NCBI RefSeq assembly: GCF_900102175.1
Contig: NZ_FNKN01000002.1
Location: forward strand, 496,001-560,000
Direction: 5' to 3'
Source: Microbacterium sp. cf332
GTDB taxonomy: Bacteria; Actinomycetota; Actinomycetes; Actinomycetales; Microbacteriaceae
Length of the DNA stretch: 64,000 nucleotides
The translations under genes were made by a program, and so were the position numbers. Below, piece by piece: positions 22,127 through 30,899 of this stretch (position 1 is its first letter; the number at the start of each line of letters is the position of its first letter). The notes below the pieces were generated by a model. It made no database searches and had not been told where the DNA came from. It worked only from the letters and a program-made list of their open reading frames with translations.

Positions 22127-22455
22127 CACGGGCGATCGTAGCGCCGGCCGCTCTCGGCCGCTCTCGCCCGGGTGAGGAGTAGCCTGGGAGTGTGAGTACC
22201 GTCCGTCTGCCGATGCCCTCCGGGCGTGAGGGGGTCTCCGGCGCGCACAGCGCCGGTGGCACAGGCGCGGCATCCTTCGTCCTTCTCGCCGGTTGATCCG
22301 GCGCGCATCGCGTCGACATCCGTCCGCGGTGCGCCTCCCCCATTCCGGGCGCCATCGTTCGTCCCGGGGTGATCTGCGCTCGACTCCGCGCGCGGCCCGT
22401 CACGGCCGTCCGTGCCGCAGTTCGTGCGCGAACGCGTACTCAGACAGGACCCTCC
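22127..22455. other. 329-bp gap holding the structured leader of the FBP-type gene
   Basis: No ordinary gene is seen. On the plus strand there is a TAGCCT box (22180-22185), a possible 34-codon reading frame starting with GTG at 22192, and several GC-rich hairpins, for example GCCGG/CCGGC at 22288-22302 enclosing the frame's stop codon and a GGCGC/GCGCC stem around 22300-22340. The leader would be about 264 nt long before the start of the FBP-type gene. Confidence 0.5.
22192..22296 (+). CDS. possible leader peptide upstream of the FBP-type gene
   Basis: 34 codons from GTG 22192 to TGA 22294-22296. The start lies exactly 6 nt after TAGCCT, the spacing seen at other probable leaderless genes in this window. 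The peptide is Gly/Ser/Ala-rich and resembles no known protein. It may be translated only for regulation. The evidence is position and spacing alone, so confidence is low. Confidence 0.35.
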   Translation: MSTVRLPMPSGREGVSGAHSAGGTGAASFVLLAG

Positions 22456-22947
22456 ATGTTCGCTCTCACCGAGAAATCCATCCGCTCATCCTTCGTCAAC
22501 GTGTCGCTCCGCGAGCGCAACTCGATCGTCGTCCCGTCCGACCTCGGCGACGTCGACTGGTCGACCCGCGACTACTTCGGCTGGCGGGAGCCCAAGGCGC
22601 CCCTGCTCGGCTTCGTCGTCGCAGAGATCGACGGCGAGGCGGTGGGCCTGCAGCTGCGCCAGTCCGACCAGGCGACCCGGACGCGTCCGCAGTGCTCGTG
22701 GTGCTCCGACGTCACGCTGCCGAACGAGGTCGTGTTCTTCGCCGCCAAGCGCGCGGGCAAGGCCGGACGTTCCGGGAACACCGTCGGCACCCTCATCTGC
22801 GCGAGGTTCGAGTGCTCACGCAACGTCCGCCGCCTCGACCCGCCGCCCTACCTCGGCTTCGACGCAGCGGCCGCTCGCGACCGCCGGATCGAGGGGTTGC
22901 GCACCCACGTCGACGGATTCTTCCGCGACCTGCGCGACGGGGTCTGA
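22456..22947 (+). CDS. FBP-domain (EF-G-binding, FusB-like) zinc-finger protein
   Basis: 163 residues. It contains the treble-clef zinc finger of the FBP_C family: CSWC about residues 78-81 and a second cysteine pair in CARFECSRN. Staphylococcal FusB/FusC proteins with this finger bind elongation factor G and free stalled ribosomes. The actinobacterial version lacks the FusB N-terminal helical domain. ATG 22456 follows AGGA. A binding role at EF-G is inferred only from the finger. Confidence 0.78.
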   Translation: MFALTEKSIRSSFVNVSLRERNSIVVPSDLGDVDWSTRDYFGWREPKAPLLGFVVAEIDGEAVGLQLRQSDQATRTRPQCSWCSDVTLPNEVVFFAAKRAGKAGRSGNTVGTLICARFECSRNVRRLDPPPYLGFDAAAARDRRIEGLRTHVDGFFRDLRDGV

Positions 22948-22975
22948 CGGGTCGGGCCGGCGCGATGCCGCGCGG

Positions 22976-23542
22976 TCACGGGAGGAGGCGATCGACGAGC
23001 TCGCCGATCGCCGCGTCGGCGGACAGTCCCGTGTCGATCGGCGCGGTGAGGTGATCGAGCATCAGCCCATCGATCGCGTAGTGGAAGAGCGCGATCTCGG
23101 TTCGCTCTCCGGGAAGACCGGCAGCCGTGTGGAACGCGACGTCGTCGTGGAACGCCCGCTGTCGCCAGGCCGTCAGGGCCAGGGCGACAGCGGGCCGCCG
23201 TGCCGCTTCGAGCCGGAGCTCGAAAAGGGCGAGCGACACATGCGGGTCAGCGCTGAGCCGTCGCACGATGTCGCGCACGTACTCGGCGAACAGCGCCCGG
23301 TCCGGCACCCGGGCGGCGCGTGAAGCGATCGCTTCGGGGTCGGGCGTGAGGCGCTCGCCGATGCGGTCGACGAGCGCGGAAATCAGGTCGTCGCGCGTCG
23401 CGAAGTAGTTCGAGGTCGTGCCGCGCGGCATGCCCGCTGCGGCGTCGACGGCACGGTGAGTGAGCCCGCGAGCCCCTTCTCGAGCGAGCACCCGGATTCC
23501 GGCATCGGCGAGTGCGGAACGTCGTTCGTCGTTGCGGACCAT
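22976..23542 (-). CDS. TetR-family regulator
   Basis: 188 residues. N-terminal helix-turn-helix LTHRAVDAAAGMPRGTTSNYF, then an all-helical ligand domain. ATG 23542 lies 7 nt after TAGCAT (23555 to 23550) and fits a leaderless start; ATG 23551 would add three residues. Divergent from a RibD/DHFR-type reductase gene, with a palindrome in the 71-bp gap, so it probably represses that gene. Confidence 0.88.
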   Translation of the reverse strand: MVRNDERRSALADAGIRVLAREGARGLTHRAVDAAAGMPRGTTSNYFATRDDLISALVDRIGERLTPDPEAIASRAARVPDRALFAEYVRDIVRRLSADPHVSLALFELRLEAARRPAVALALTAWRQRAFHDDVAFHTAAGLPGERTEIALFHYAIDGLMLDHLTAPIDTGLSADAAIGELVDRLLP

Positions 23543-23586
23543 GCCGGTCATGCTATTGCAACCACGACTCCTGTTGTACTCTAACT

Positions 23587-23600
23587 ACGACATACGTCGT
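23587..23600. promoter_or_regulatory. candidate TetR operator
   Basis: ACGAC and GTCGT separated by ATAC form a perfect 5-bp-arm palindrome in the gap between the divergent TetR and reductase genes, a few bases before the reductase Shine-Dalgarno. Confidence 0.45.
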
Positions 23601-23613
23601 GATTGGAGAAGTG

Positions 23614-24189
23614 ATGAGAGACCTCGTGTATTACGTAGCCGTCAGCATCGACGGCTTCATCGCCGACCCGGACGGCGGGTTCGACGCGTTCACCGTCACG
23701 GGTGAGCACGACTCGGTGGTGCTCGGCGAGTACGCGGACGCGCTGCCTGCCCACGCACACGCCGCGTTGGGAATCGAACCGCCCAGGACCCGCTTCGACA
23801 CGGTCGTCATGGGGTGGAACACCCTCACCCCCGCGCTCGATGTCGGCGTCCCCAGTCCCTACCCGCATCTCCGTCAGATAGTCGCGAGCCGGCGGACCCG
23901 CGACGTCGACCCCGCGATAACCCTCACGGCGGACCCCCTCGCCACGGTCCGGAGCCTCAAAGCCGAGGATGGTCTCGACGTCTGGCTGTGCGGAGGCGGG
24001 CAGCTTGCAGGTGCGCTGCTGCCCGAGATTGACCGCATCGTCGTCAAGCGCCACCCCGTCGTGTTCGGCGCCGGCATCCGGATCTTCGACGGCGCGGCGT
24101 ACGAGCCGCGCACGTTCTCATTGACCCGTGCGCGCTCCTTCGAGACGGGCGTCGTCATCGAGGATTACGTCTCCGCGAGCGGGGCGTGA
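23614..24189 (+). CDS. dihydrofolate-reductase/RibD C-terminal family protein
   Basis: 191 residues. Family marks: YYVAVSIDGFIADPDGGFD at the N-terminus, DTVVMGWNTL, and the nucleotide-binding LDVWLCGGGQLAGALL. Members are NADPH-dependent reductases of pterin- or riboflavin-like compounds, or of unknown substrates. ATG 23614 follows GGAGAAG. Its divergent TetR neighbour suggests inducible expression, for example by a small toxic compound. Confidence 0.85.
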   Translation: MRDLVYYVAVSIDGFIADPDGGFDAFTVTGEHDSVVLGEYADALPAHAHAALGIEPPRTRFDTVVMGWNTLTPALDVGVPSPYPHLRQIVASRRTRDVDPAITLTADPLATVRSLKAEDGLDVWLCGGGQLAGALLPEIDRIVVKRHPVVFGAGIRIFDGAAYEPRTFSLTRARSFETGVVIEDYVSASGA

Positions 24190-24259
24190 ACGTCCGCGTC
24201 GCGAAGGAAACCGCCTGAGTCGCGCTCACCGGTGCCGCGGAGGACGGCAGGATGGAGCG

Positions 24260-24844
24260 ATGGAAGACCTGTACGCGCGTCTGCGCTCGCTCGAGGCGGA
24301 GCTGAATGACGCCGGCTACGAGGATGTGGCGGGTCAACTCCGAGATGCGGTTCTGGCGGGTGCGACGGGCACCGAGGTCCTGATGCGGGTGAGGTGGGTC
24401 CTGCGGAGCGACAGGGTGCGCGGTGCGCAGCCGCCGGCACTGAGAGCTCAGCTCGCGACCGTCTGGGCGGACATCGACGGGATGCTGCCCCGCTTCCCGG
24501 TCCGCTCCAAGGAACTGCTCGAGGAGTGGCTCGCGGACTTCCTCGCGGCCGAGGGTGTGCGCACCGCGTCGACCTTCAAGGTGGCCGAACAGGACGGCTC
24601 ACTGGGGCGGGATACGGGCCTCGTCACGATGATCCCGGTCGGTACCCCCATCGAGGTCTACATGGAGCCCGCCGGCCTCGATCGGTCCGATTGGAAGGTC
24701 ACGTTGACCGCGCGCGACGAGGACCTCAGGGTCGACGGGTGGCAGCTCGCCCGCTTCGCCGCCGAGATGCGGATCGCTTCCGAACTGTGCAGCTACCTCC
24801 AGTACCGCTCGATCAGGTGGGACCGGATGTCGGGTATGGGCTGA
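24260..24844 (+). CDS. hypothetical protein
   Basis: 194 residues, not recognised. The first about 60 residues (MEDLYARLRSLEAELNDAGY onward) look helical; the rest is mixed alpha/beta with an acidic centre. No signal peptide, membrane segment or motif. ATG 24260 has GGAG close upstream. It follows the reductase gene by 70 nt on the same strand. Confidence 0.6.
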   Translation: MEDLYARLRSLEAELNDAGYEDVAGQLRDAVLAGATGTEVLMRVRWVLRSDRVRGAQPPALRAQLATVWADIDGMLPRFPVRSKELLEEWLADFLAAEGVRTASTFKVAEQDGSLGRDTGLVTMIPVGTPIEVYMEPAGLDRSDWKVTLTARDEDLRVDGWQLARFAAEMRIASELCSYLQYRSIRWDRMSGMG

Positions 24845-24910
24845 CATCACAGCGGCCGCGACGCGACGAGAAGTCGCGCGCGGGGGTCGGCCACACCGTC
24901 CCGGGGGGCG

Positions 24911-25834
24911 TCACGCCTGTCGGCCGAGCCGCTCGATGATCGTGCGCGCGGGGTCGAGCTCGTACCGCTCGACCGACGCCGTCGACATGAAGCCCATGTG
25001 CGGCGTGACGATCGCCCGCGGGTGATCGCGCAGCGGATCGTCGGACACGGGTGGTTCGCCGTCGAGAACGTCGGCGGCATACCCGCTGAGCGCACCCGAG
25101 TCGAGGGCAGCACGCACGGCCGCGGTGTCGACGAGTTCGCCGCGCGAGACGTTGACGAGCAGCGCACCGCGGCGCATCGCCGCGACGCGTTCGCCGCCGA
25201 AGAGGCCGCGCGTCGCGTCGTCCACGGGGAGGTGGAGCGAGACGACATCCGCCGCCGCGACAAGGGCGTCGAGGTCGACGAGCTCGACGCCGTCGCTCGC
25301 CTCGGTCACGAACGGGTCGGTCGCGAGGATGCGGGCGAAGACGGGCCGCGCGAGGCGCGCGGTCTCACGGGCGATGCGTCCGAACCCGACGAGTCCGAGC
25401 ACGAGCTCACCGATCGGGCGAGGGTTGACCTCGAGGTCGACCGTCCAGCCGCCCCGGCGGACGACGCGGCGGCCCGCGGGCAGCTCGCGCAGCGCCGCGA
25501 GCATGAGGGCGAGCGCGTGCAGCGCGACTTCGCGGGTCGCGACCCCGCCGAGGCCGACGACGTCGACCCCCCGCTCGGCCGCTGCGGCGAGGTCGACCAT
25601 GTCGACGCCCGTCGACGTCGTGCAGACGAGGCGCAACGCCGCGAAGCGGTCGAACTCGGCCGAGCCGAAGGGCGCGAATCCGACGATCGCGGCGATCGCC
25701 TCAGCGGCTCGCGGGGGCAGCGGCGCGGTGAGCCCGTCATGCAGCACGACGACCTCGAAACCGGCGCGCTCGAGCAGCTCGACGCCGGGACGCACGTCGA
25801 GGTCGCCGACCTCGGTCACGACGACGACGCTCAC
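24911..25834 (-). CDS. D-2-hydroxyacid dehydrogenase
   Basis: 307 residues. The Rossmann fingerprint LGLVGFGRIARETARLA lies in the middle, followed by NVSRGELVDTAAVRAAL (catalytic Arg region), DVLDGEPP (Glu) and TPHMGF (catalytic His). It interconverts a 2-oxo acid and a D-2-hydroxy acid with NAD(P)H. It ends the eight-gene operon that begins at 33635. GTG 25834 overlaps the stop of the ThDP enzyme (GTGA), so the two are coupled and may share a 2-oxo-acid intermediate. Confidence 0.88.
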   Translation of the reverse strand: MSVVVVTEVGDLDVRPGVELLERAGFEVVVLHDGLTAPLPPRAAEAIAAIVGFAPFGSAEFDRFAALRLVCTTSTGVDMVDLAAAAERGVDVVGLGGVATREVALHALALMLAALRELPAGRRVVRRGGWTVDLEVNPRPIGELVLGLVGFGRIARETARLARPVFARILATDPFVTEASDGVELVDLDALVAAADVVSLHLPVDDATRGLFGGERVAAMRRGALLVNVSRGELVDTAAVRAALDSGALSGYAADVLDGEPPVSDDPLRDHPRAIVTPHMGFMSTASVERYELDPARTIIERLGRQA

Positions 25835-27480
25835 GACGCCTCCCGATCGCGATGGGTCGGGGCGAAGAGGCCGATCGCCTGCGGCAGCAGCACCACCGAC
25901 GGGCCCGGAGTCGCGAGCGCCTCGCGAAGATCGGCGGCGAGGGCGGTCGGGGTCGTCTGCACCGCGTGCGCGCCGAACGAACGGGCGAGAGCGACGAAGT
26001 CGGGCATGACGAGGTCGGTGGCCGTCGCGGCTCCGAACGCACCGTTCATGTACTCGGCGAGGATGCCGTAGCCGCCGTCGGCGACGATGAGCCACGTGAC
26101 GTCGAGGCCGAGCTGCAGGCACGTCGCGATCTCGCCGAGGCCGTACATGGCGCCGCCGTCGCCCGACACCGCGAGCACGGGTCTCGACCGGTCGGCGAAA
26201 GCCGCGCCGACGGCGGCCGGGAAGCCGTAGCCGAGGCCGCCGGCGCCCTGTGCGGTCGCGAAGCGGCCCGCACGGCCGTCCCATGCGGACCACGCCCAGT
26301 AGGCGATCATCGTCATGTCCCAGAAGCTGTCGGCGTCGTCCGGCAGCGCCTCGCGGATGGACGCGAGGATGCCCCGCTCGAGTTCGAATCCCTGCCCGTC
26401 GATGCGCGCGCGCACCGTCGCCGCGACTTCCGCGACCTCCGCGATGCGGCGGGCACGGCGCTCGGGGTCCGATGTCGACTCGAGCGCGGCGGCGATGCGC
26501 TCGAGCGCATCGCGCGCGTCGCAATGCAGCCCGAGGCCCGCATGGTTCGAGCCGATGACGCGCAGCTCCGCGTCGAGCTGGACGAGCCGCCCGCCGGGGC
26601 GGAGCGTGAAGTAGTTGCTCGACACCTCGCCCAGCGCGCTCCCGACCACGAGCAGCACGTCGGCGCTCTCGAGGTACTCGGTCGTCGCGATGTCCTCGAT
26701 CCACGCGCCGGCGGCGAGCGGATGCCCCGCGGGCACCGCATCCCGTCCGCTGAACGTCGAGAAGACGGGCGCGTCCAGCGCCTCGGCGACGCGCATCAGC
26801 TCGCCGCCCGCCGCCGCGCGGGCGGCTCCGCCACCGGCGAGGATGACCGGTCGCTCGGCGTCGTCGAGCTCGATCGCGGCCCGCGCGACGAGCTCGTCGC
26901 GTACGCGAGGTATCCGCGGTGCGATCTCGACATGCTCGACCGGCGGCACATCGTCGCCGACCGGCGCGAGCAGCACGTCCTGCGGGATCTCGACGAGCAC
27001 GGGCCCCTGGGGCACGGACGCGGCGAGCTCCCACGCCTCGATGAGCGCCGACGGGATCTGGGCGGCGTTGCGCACCGTCCAGCTGCCCTTCACGACCTGC
27101 GCGAACGCGGCCGACTGGTCATCGAGCTCGTGGAGGTGGCCGCGGCGGGCGCCCCCGAGCCCGTCGACGGGGATCTGCGCGGAGATCGCGAGCACGGGGA
27201 TCGACGAGCCGGCCGCCTCCATGAGTGCGGGGAGCGCCGTGAGCGCGCCCGGACCGGTCGAGAGCAGCAGGGGCGCGACCCCGCCGCCGACCCGAGCGAG
27301 TCCGTCGGCCATGAAGCCCGCGTTGTTCTCGACGCGAGCGGGCAGCAGCTCGATGGGCGCGCGCCGCAAGGCGTCGAAGAGCCCGAGGGCGTGCTGGCCG
27401 GGGATGCCGACGAGCCGGTCGACGCCGAGCGCCCGCAGCGTCTCGACCGCCACGTCGCCGCCGGTGCGCTCGTGCGTCAC
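25831..27480 (-). CDS. thiamin-diphosphate-dependent enzyme, acetolactate-synthase-like
   Basis: 549 residues with the three-domain order of the acetolactate synthase/2-oxoacid decarboxylase family. The cofactor-activating glutamate is E51 in ARVENNAGFMADGLAR. The ThDP motif GDGGAMYGLGEIATCL lies near residue 438 with IVADGGYG about 25 residues later. Because E51 is present it is not a typical glyoxylate carboligase. The operon also carries an amidinotransferase-fold enzyme and a carbamoylase, so decarboxylation of a guanidino-2-oxo acid (AruI-like) is one possibility. GTG 27480 overlaps the upstream stop by GTGA. Confidence 0.85.
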   Translation of the reverse strand: MTHERTGGDVAVETLRALGVDRLVGIPGQHALGLFDALRRAPIELLPARVENNAGFMADGLARVGGGVAPLLLSTGPGALTALPALMEAAGSSIPVLAISAQIPVDGLGGARRGHLHELDDQSAAFAQVVKGSWTVRNAAQIPSALIEAWELAASVPQGPVLVEIPQDVLLAPVGDDVPPVEHVEIAPRIPRVRDELVARAAIELDDAERPVILAGGGAARAAAGGELMRVAEALDAPVFSTFSGRDAVPAGHPLAAGAWIEDIATTEYLESADVLLVVGSALGEVSSNYFTLRPGGRLVQLDAELRVIGSNHAGLGLHCDARDALERIAAALESTSDPERRARRIAEVAEVAATVRARIDGQGFELERGILASIREALPDDADSFWDMTMIAYWAWSAWDGRAGRFATAQGAGGLGYGFPAAVGAAFADRSRPVLAVSGDGGAMYGLGEIATCLQLGLDVTWLIVADGGYGILAEYMNGAFGAATATDLVMPDFVALARSFGAHAVQTTPTALAADLREALATPGPSVVLLPQAIGLFAPTHRDREAS

Positions 27481-28748
27481 GATGCGTCGCTCGAGAGCGG
27501 GGCCGCGGGGGCTTCGGCCGCCGAGAGGTCGCCGGCCACGACGCGGCCGAGTACGGCCGTGAGCACCTCTACGCCCGCGAGCATGTCGGCATCCGACGTG
27601 AATTCGCGCTCGTTGTGCGAGATGCCGTCGACGCTCGGCACGAAGAGCATCACCGTCGGCACGCGCTCCTTCATGTTCGTCGCGTCGTGACCCGCCACCG
27701 TCGCCGAACGGCGGTGCGTGTACCCGAGACGCTCCGCCTCGGCCGCCGCGAGCAGGATGCCCTCCTCGAGGAACGGGCCGCTCGACCACTCGACGACCTT
27801 CACGATCTCGATGTCGACCTTCGCGAGCTGTTCGATCTCGCTCATGCGCTCGCGCAACCGCTCCACGGCGGTCTCGAGCGTGGCGCGTTCGGGCGACCGG
27901 ATGTCGACGAGCATCCGCACCTCGCGTGCGATCGCGACGGGGGAGTTCGGGTCGAGGTACATCTCGCTCACGGCGGTGTGCAGCTGCTCCGGCTCGAACC
28001 CGTCGATCAGGCGGCGCGCGGCGACGATCAGCTCGGCCGCGCCGTGCAGGGCGTCCTTGCGGTCGGCCATGCGGGCGGCTCCCGTGTGCGACTGCTCCCC
28101 GGTCACGACGACCTCGAGCTTGTGCGCTGTCCACGTCGTCGATACGAGGCCGATCGTCGTGCCGGTGTCCTCGAGCTCGCGGCCCTGCTCGACGTGTACC
28201 TCGAGGTACGCGGCGACGTCGAGACCGTCGAACGTCCCTCGGCCGTCGATCGCGTCGAGCGCCTCGGCGACGGTCGTGCCCGACGGGTCGGTCGTCGCGA
28301 GCGCCGTGTCGAGCGGCAGCATGCCCGTGAAGACGGCGCTGCCCATCATGCTCGGCTTGAACCTGCTGCCCTCCTCGTTGAACCAGTCGACGACCGCGAG
28401 GTTGAAGCGCGGCTCGGCGTCGCCCGCTGCGATCGCGGCGGCCGTGGCCCGCGCGGCATGGGCGCCGGCGAGCACGCCGTAGGCCCCGTCGTACCGGCCC
28501 GCGAGGGGCTGGCTGTCGAGGTGCGAGCCGACGACGACATAGGGCGCGCCGGGGACGGTCTCGATGAGCCCGAAGATGTTGCCGACGGCGTCCGTCCGCA
28601 GCGTGAAGCCGTTGTCGACGAGCCACGAGCCGAACCACGCGCGGTTCTCACCGTCGGCCGCGCTCGCGGCCTGACGCTCGACGCCGCCGCCGGGCGTCGC
28701 GCCGAAGGCGGACATCTGACCGAAGTCGGCGAGGAAGTCGCTCGTCAT
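27477..28748 (-). CDS. M20 Zn-dependent hydrolase (allantoate / N-carbamoyl-amino-acid amidohydrolase type)
   Basis: 423 residues. The metal and dimer motifs of the HyuC/AllC subfamily are intact: GSHLDSQPLAGRYDGAYGVL, NEEGSRFKPSMMGS, VHVEQG, QSHTGAARM and ISHNEREF. These enzymes remove a carbamoyl or ureido group from N-carbamoyl amino acids, allantoate or ureidoglycolate. It lies one base after the amidinotransferase-fold gene and overlaps the ThDP gene, so it should act on the same pathway, perhaps on a ureido product of the upstream enzyme. Confidence 0.9.
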   Translation of the reverse strand: MTSDFLADFGQMSAFGATPGGGVERQAASAADGENRAWFGSWLVDNGFTLRTDAVGNIFGLIETVPGAPYVVVGSHLDSQPLAGRYDGAYGVLAGAHAARATAAAIAAGDAEPRFNLAVVDWFNEEGSRFKPSMMGSAVFTGMLPLDTALATTDPSGTTVAEALDAIDGRGTFDGLDVAAYLEVHVEQGRELEDTGTTIGLVSTTWTAHKLEVVVTGEQSHTGAARMADRKDALHGAAELIVAARRLIDGFEPEQLHTAVSEMYLDPNSPVAIAREVRMLVDIRSPERATLETAVERLRERMSEIEQLAKVDIEIVKVVEWSSGPFLEEGILLAAAEAERLGYTHRRSATVAGHDATNMKERVPTVMLFVPSVDGISHNEREFTSDADMLAGVEVLTAVLGRVVAGDLSAAEAPAAPLSSDAS

Positions 28749-28749
28749 C

Positions 28750-29751
28750 TCAGCTCCAGTCCCGCGCGAGTTCCATCGTCGAGCAGTGCAGGCCGCCGCC
28801 GTTCTTCAGCATCTCGCGGAACTCAATTGGGATGATCTCGACCCCGTGCGCGTCGGCGAGCATCTCGGCGGTGCGCTCGAGGTGCGCCGGCATGATGGCG
28901 CGACGGCGATCGGTCACGAGCAGGTTCGTCGACCACTCCTCGTCGGGGTGGACGTCGACCGTCTCGATGCCGAGGTCCCAGAGCGCCGACATGTAGTCGT
29001 AGGGCGCGAGGCGGGGATTCACGAGTGCGAGATCGTCGTCGAGCATGACCGAGCACATGTCGAGGTGGATGAGGTAGCCGGGCAGGCTCACGGTCTGAAC
29101 GCGGATGCCGTAGGGCTCGAGGATCCGGCCGAGCTGGCGACCGCCCTCGGCGTTGCAGCGAACCGAGGTGCCGAAGAACGCGAGGTCGGGGCGCACCTTC
29201 ACGAAGCTCCCGCCCTCGGCCAGGCCCGCACCCGTGACCGTCCCGAGGATCGGCATCCCGGCGCCCGCGACGGTCGCGGCGATCGACTGCTCCTCGCTGC
29301 GCCGCATGCGCGGCGCGAGGCGCCCGATGATCGCGCCGCCGGGCACGGTGACGAGCGGGTCGCGGGTGTACACGGCTTTCGTGAAGCTCGGGTCGAGGTC
29401 GGGCGCGAACACGATCTCGACGCCCTCGGCCTCGAGCGCCGCGACGAAGCCGTCGTACTGCGCATTCACGAGGTCGAGGTCGGGAAGTTCCTCGCCGGTC
29501 CAGTACCACCGACGGTCGGGGTCGACGAACGCACCCATCTCGGCGTCGTAGGCGTCGGCCCGCACGGCCTGCAGGCCCGCGCTCGGGCGGCGCATCATGA
29601 CCGTGCGGAGCTTGCCGACCTCGTCGGCCGCGCCCCACTTGCGGCCCCAGACGTCCTCGATCTCGTCGTGGAAGGCAGGCAGGGCCTCAGGCCCCATCAG
29701 GTGGTGGAACCGGCCGTCCGAGACCTCCTTGGTGGAATCGATCGTGCTCAC
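28750..29751 (-). CDS. amidinotransferase-fold protein (AGAT/DDAH superfamily)
   Basis: 333 residues. The catalytic cysteine is C323 in NGGGLHCSTME, close to the GGGFHC motif of glycine amidinotransferases; H229 in YLIHLDM is the catalytic histidine and YTRDP (128-132) a substrate-binding segment. The superfamily works on guanidino groups: amidino transfer, or hydrolysis of arginine, methylarginine or agmatine. Which applies is unclear. GTG 29751 overlaps the ATPase stop (GTGA). Position between an importer and a carbamoylase supports a guanidino-compound substrate. Confidence 0.82.
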   Translation of the reverse strand: MSTIDSTKEVSDGRFHHLMGPEALPAFHDEIEDVWGRKWGAADEVGKLRTVMMRRPSAGLQAVRADAYDAEMGAFVDPDRRWYWTGEELPDLDLVNAQYDGFVAALEAEGVEIVFAPDLDPSFTKAVYTRDPLVTVPGGAIIGRLAPRMRRSEEQSIAATVAGAGMPILGTVTGAGLAEGGSFVKVRPDLAFFGTSVRCNAEGGRQLGRILEPYGIRVQTVSLPGYLIHLDMCSVMLDDDLALVNPRLAPYDYMSALWDLGIETVDVHPDEEWSTNLLVTDRRRAIMPAHLERTAEMLADAHGVEIIPIEFREMLKNGGGLHCSTMELARDWS

Positions 29752-30899
29752 GATGCGGCGCTTTCTGTGGTGGTGATGGAGGTGGTGGGTGCGGCACCGA
29801 TGCGTGTGACGACGGATGCGCGCGGAGACCAGTGCAGCGTGACGCGCGCGTCGACCACGACATCCGTGGGACGCGAGGCGTCCTCGCGGGAGATGAGCTC
29901 GACGCCCGTCGCCGTCCGCACGATGATCTTCCGCGAGTCGCCCGCGTAGACGATGCCGCGCACGGTGCCGTCGACGCGCGAGTGCGCCTCCGGCGCGGTG
30001 CCGGGCGCGGCGATGTCGACGAGCGACGGGCGCACCATGACGGCGACCGGATCGGCGCCGACCGCGGAGCCGTCGACGAGCAGCGGCGGTGAGAAGACGA
30101 CGCCGTCGGAGATCTCCAGCGTGCCGTCGCCGCGTACGTGACCACGGAAGAGGTTCGACTCGCCCACGAAGGCGGCGGCCGTGTCATCCGCGGGCCGGTG
30201 GTACAGCTCGTCGGGGGTGGCGAACTGCACGAGTCGGCCGTGGTCGAGGAGCGCGATGCGGTCGCTCATCGTGAGCGCCTCCTCCTGGTCGTGCGTCACG
30301 TTGATGACGGTGAGACCGAGCTCCCGGCTCAGGCGGCTGATCTCGAGCTGCAGGGCGTCGCGCAGGTTGCGGTCGAGCGCGCCGAGCGGTTCGTCCATGA
30401 GGAGCAGCCGGGGGCGGCTCACGATCGCGCGGGCGAGCGCGACGCGCTGCTGCTGCCCACCCGAGAGCTGCGTGATGCGGCGTCTACCGAACTCGGGCAG
30501 CCGCACGGCCTCGAGCGCCTCGGCGACGAGTCGGCGGCGCTCGGCCGACGGGACGCGGCGCATCCGCAGCGGGTAGGCGACGTTCTGCTCGACGCTCAGG
30601 TGGGGGAAGAGCGCGTAGTTCTGGAACACCATGCCGATGTCGCGCTTGTGCACGGGCACGTTGCGCAGCTCCTGGCCGTCGAGCAGGAGCGACCCCTCGT
30701 CGGCGTCGCCGAAGCCGGCGATGATGCGCAGCAGGGTCGTCTTGCCCGAGCCCGAGGCGCCGAGCAGCGTGACGAACTCGCCCGCCCCGATCTCGAGGTC
30801 GACGGCGTCGACGGCCGCGGTCGCGCCGTAGCGCTTCGTGATCGCGCGGACGCTCAGGGCGGCGCCGGGGGTGCGCGTTGCTTCGTTGGGACTCATCAT
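29748..30899 (-). CDS. ABC transporter ATP-binding protein, PotA-like
   Basis: 383 residues. Walker [11 protein letters not shown], signature [15 protein letters not shown], Walker B LLLMDEPLGALD and VTHDQEEAL are present. The C-terminal about 120 residues are a TOBE/MOP-like regulatory domain typical of spermidine/putrescine and iron(III) importers. ATG 30899 overlaps the permease stop (ATGA); a second ATG follows directly. Confidence 0.9.
   Translation of the reverse strand: MMSPNEATRTPGAALSVRAITKRYGATAAVDAVDLEIGAGEFVTLLGASGSGKTTLLRIIAGFGDADEGSLLLDGQELRNVPVHKRDIGMVFQNYALFPHLSVEQNVAYPLRMRRVPSAERRRLVAEALEAVRLPEFGRRRITQLSGGQQQRVALARAIVSRPRLLLMDEPLGALDRNLRDALQLEISRLSRELGLTVINVTHDQEEALTMSDRIALLDHGRLVQFATPDELYHRPADDTAAAFVGESNLFRGHVRGDGTLEISDGVVFSPPLLVDGSAVGADPVAVMVRPSLVDIAAPGTAPEAHSRVDGTVRGIVYAGDSRKIIVRTATGVELISREDASRPTDVVVDARVTLHWSPRASVVTRIGAAPTTSITTTESAAS

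Noticed and set aside
25831-27480. Glyoxylate carboligase, suggested by the PucR regulator and allantoate-amidohydrolase-like neighbour.
   Set aside because: The activating glutamate E51 is present, whereas glyoxylate carboligase has a non-acidic residue there; no ureidoglycolate or tartronate-specific partner is evident.
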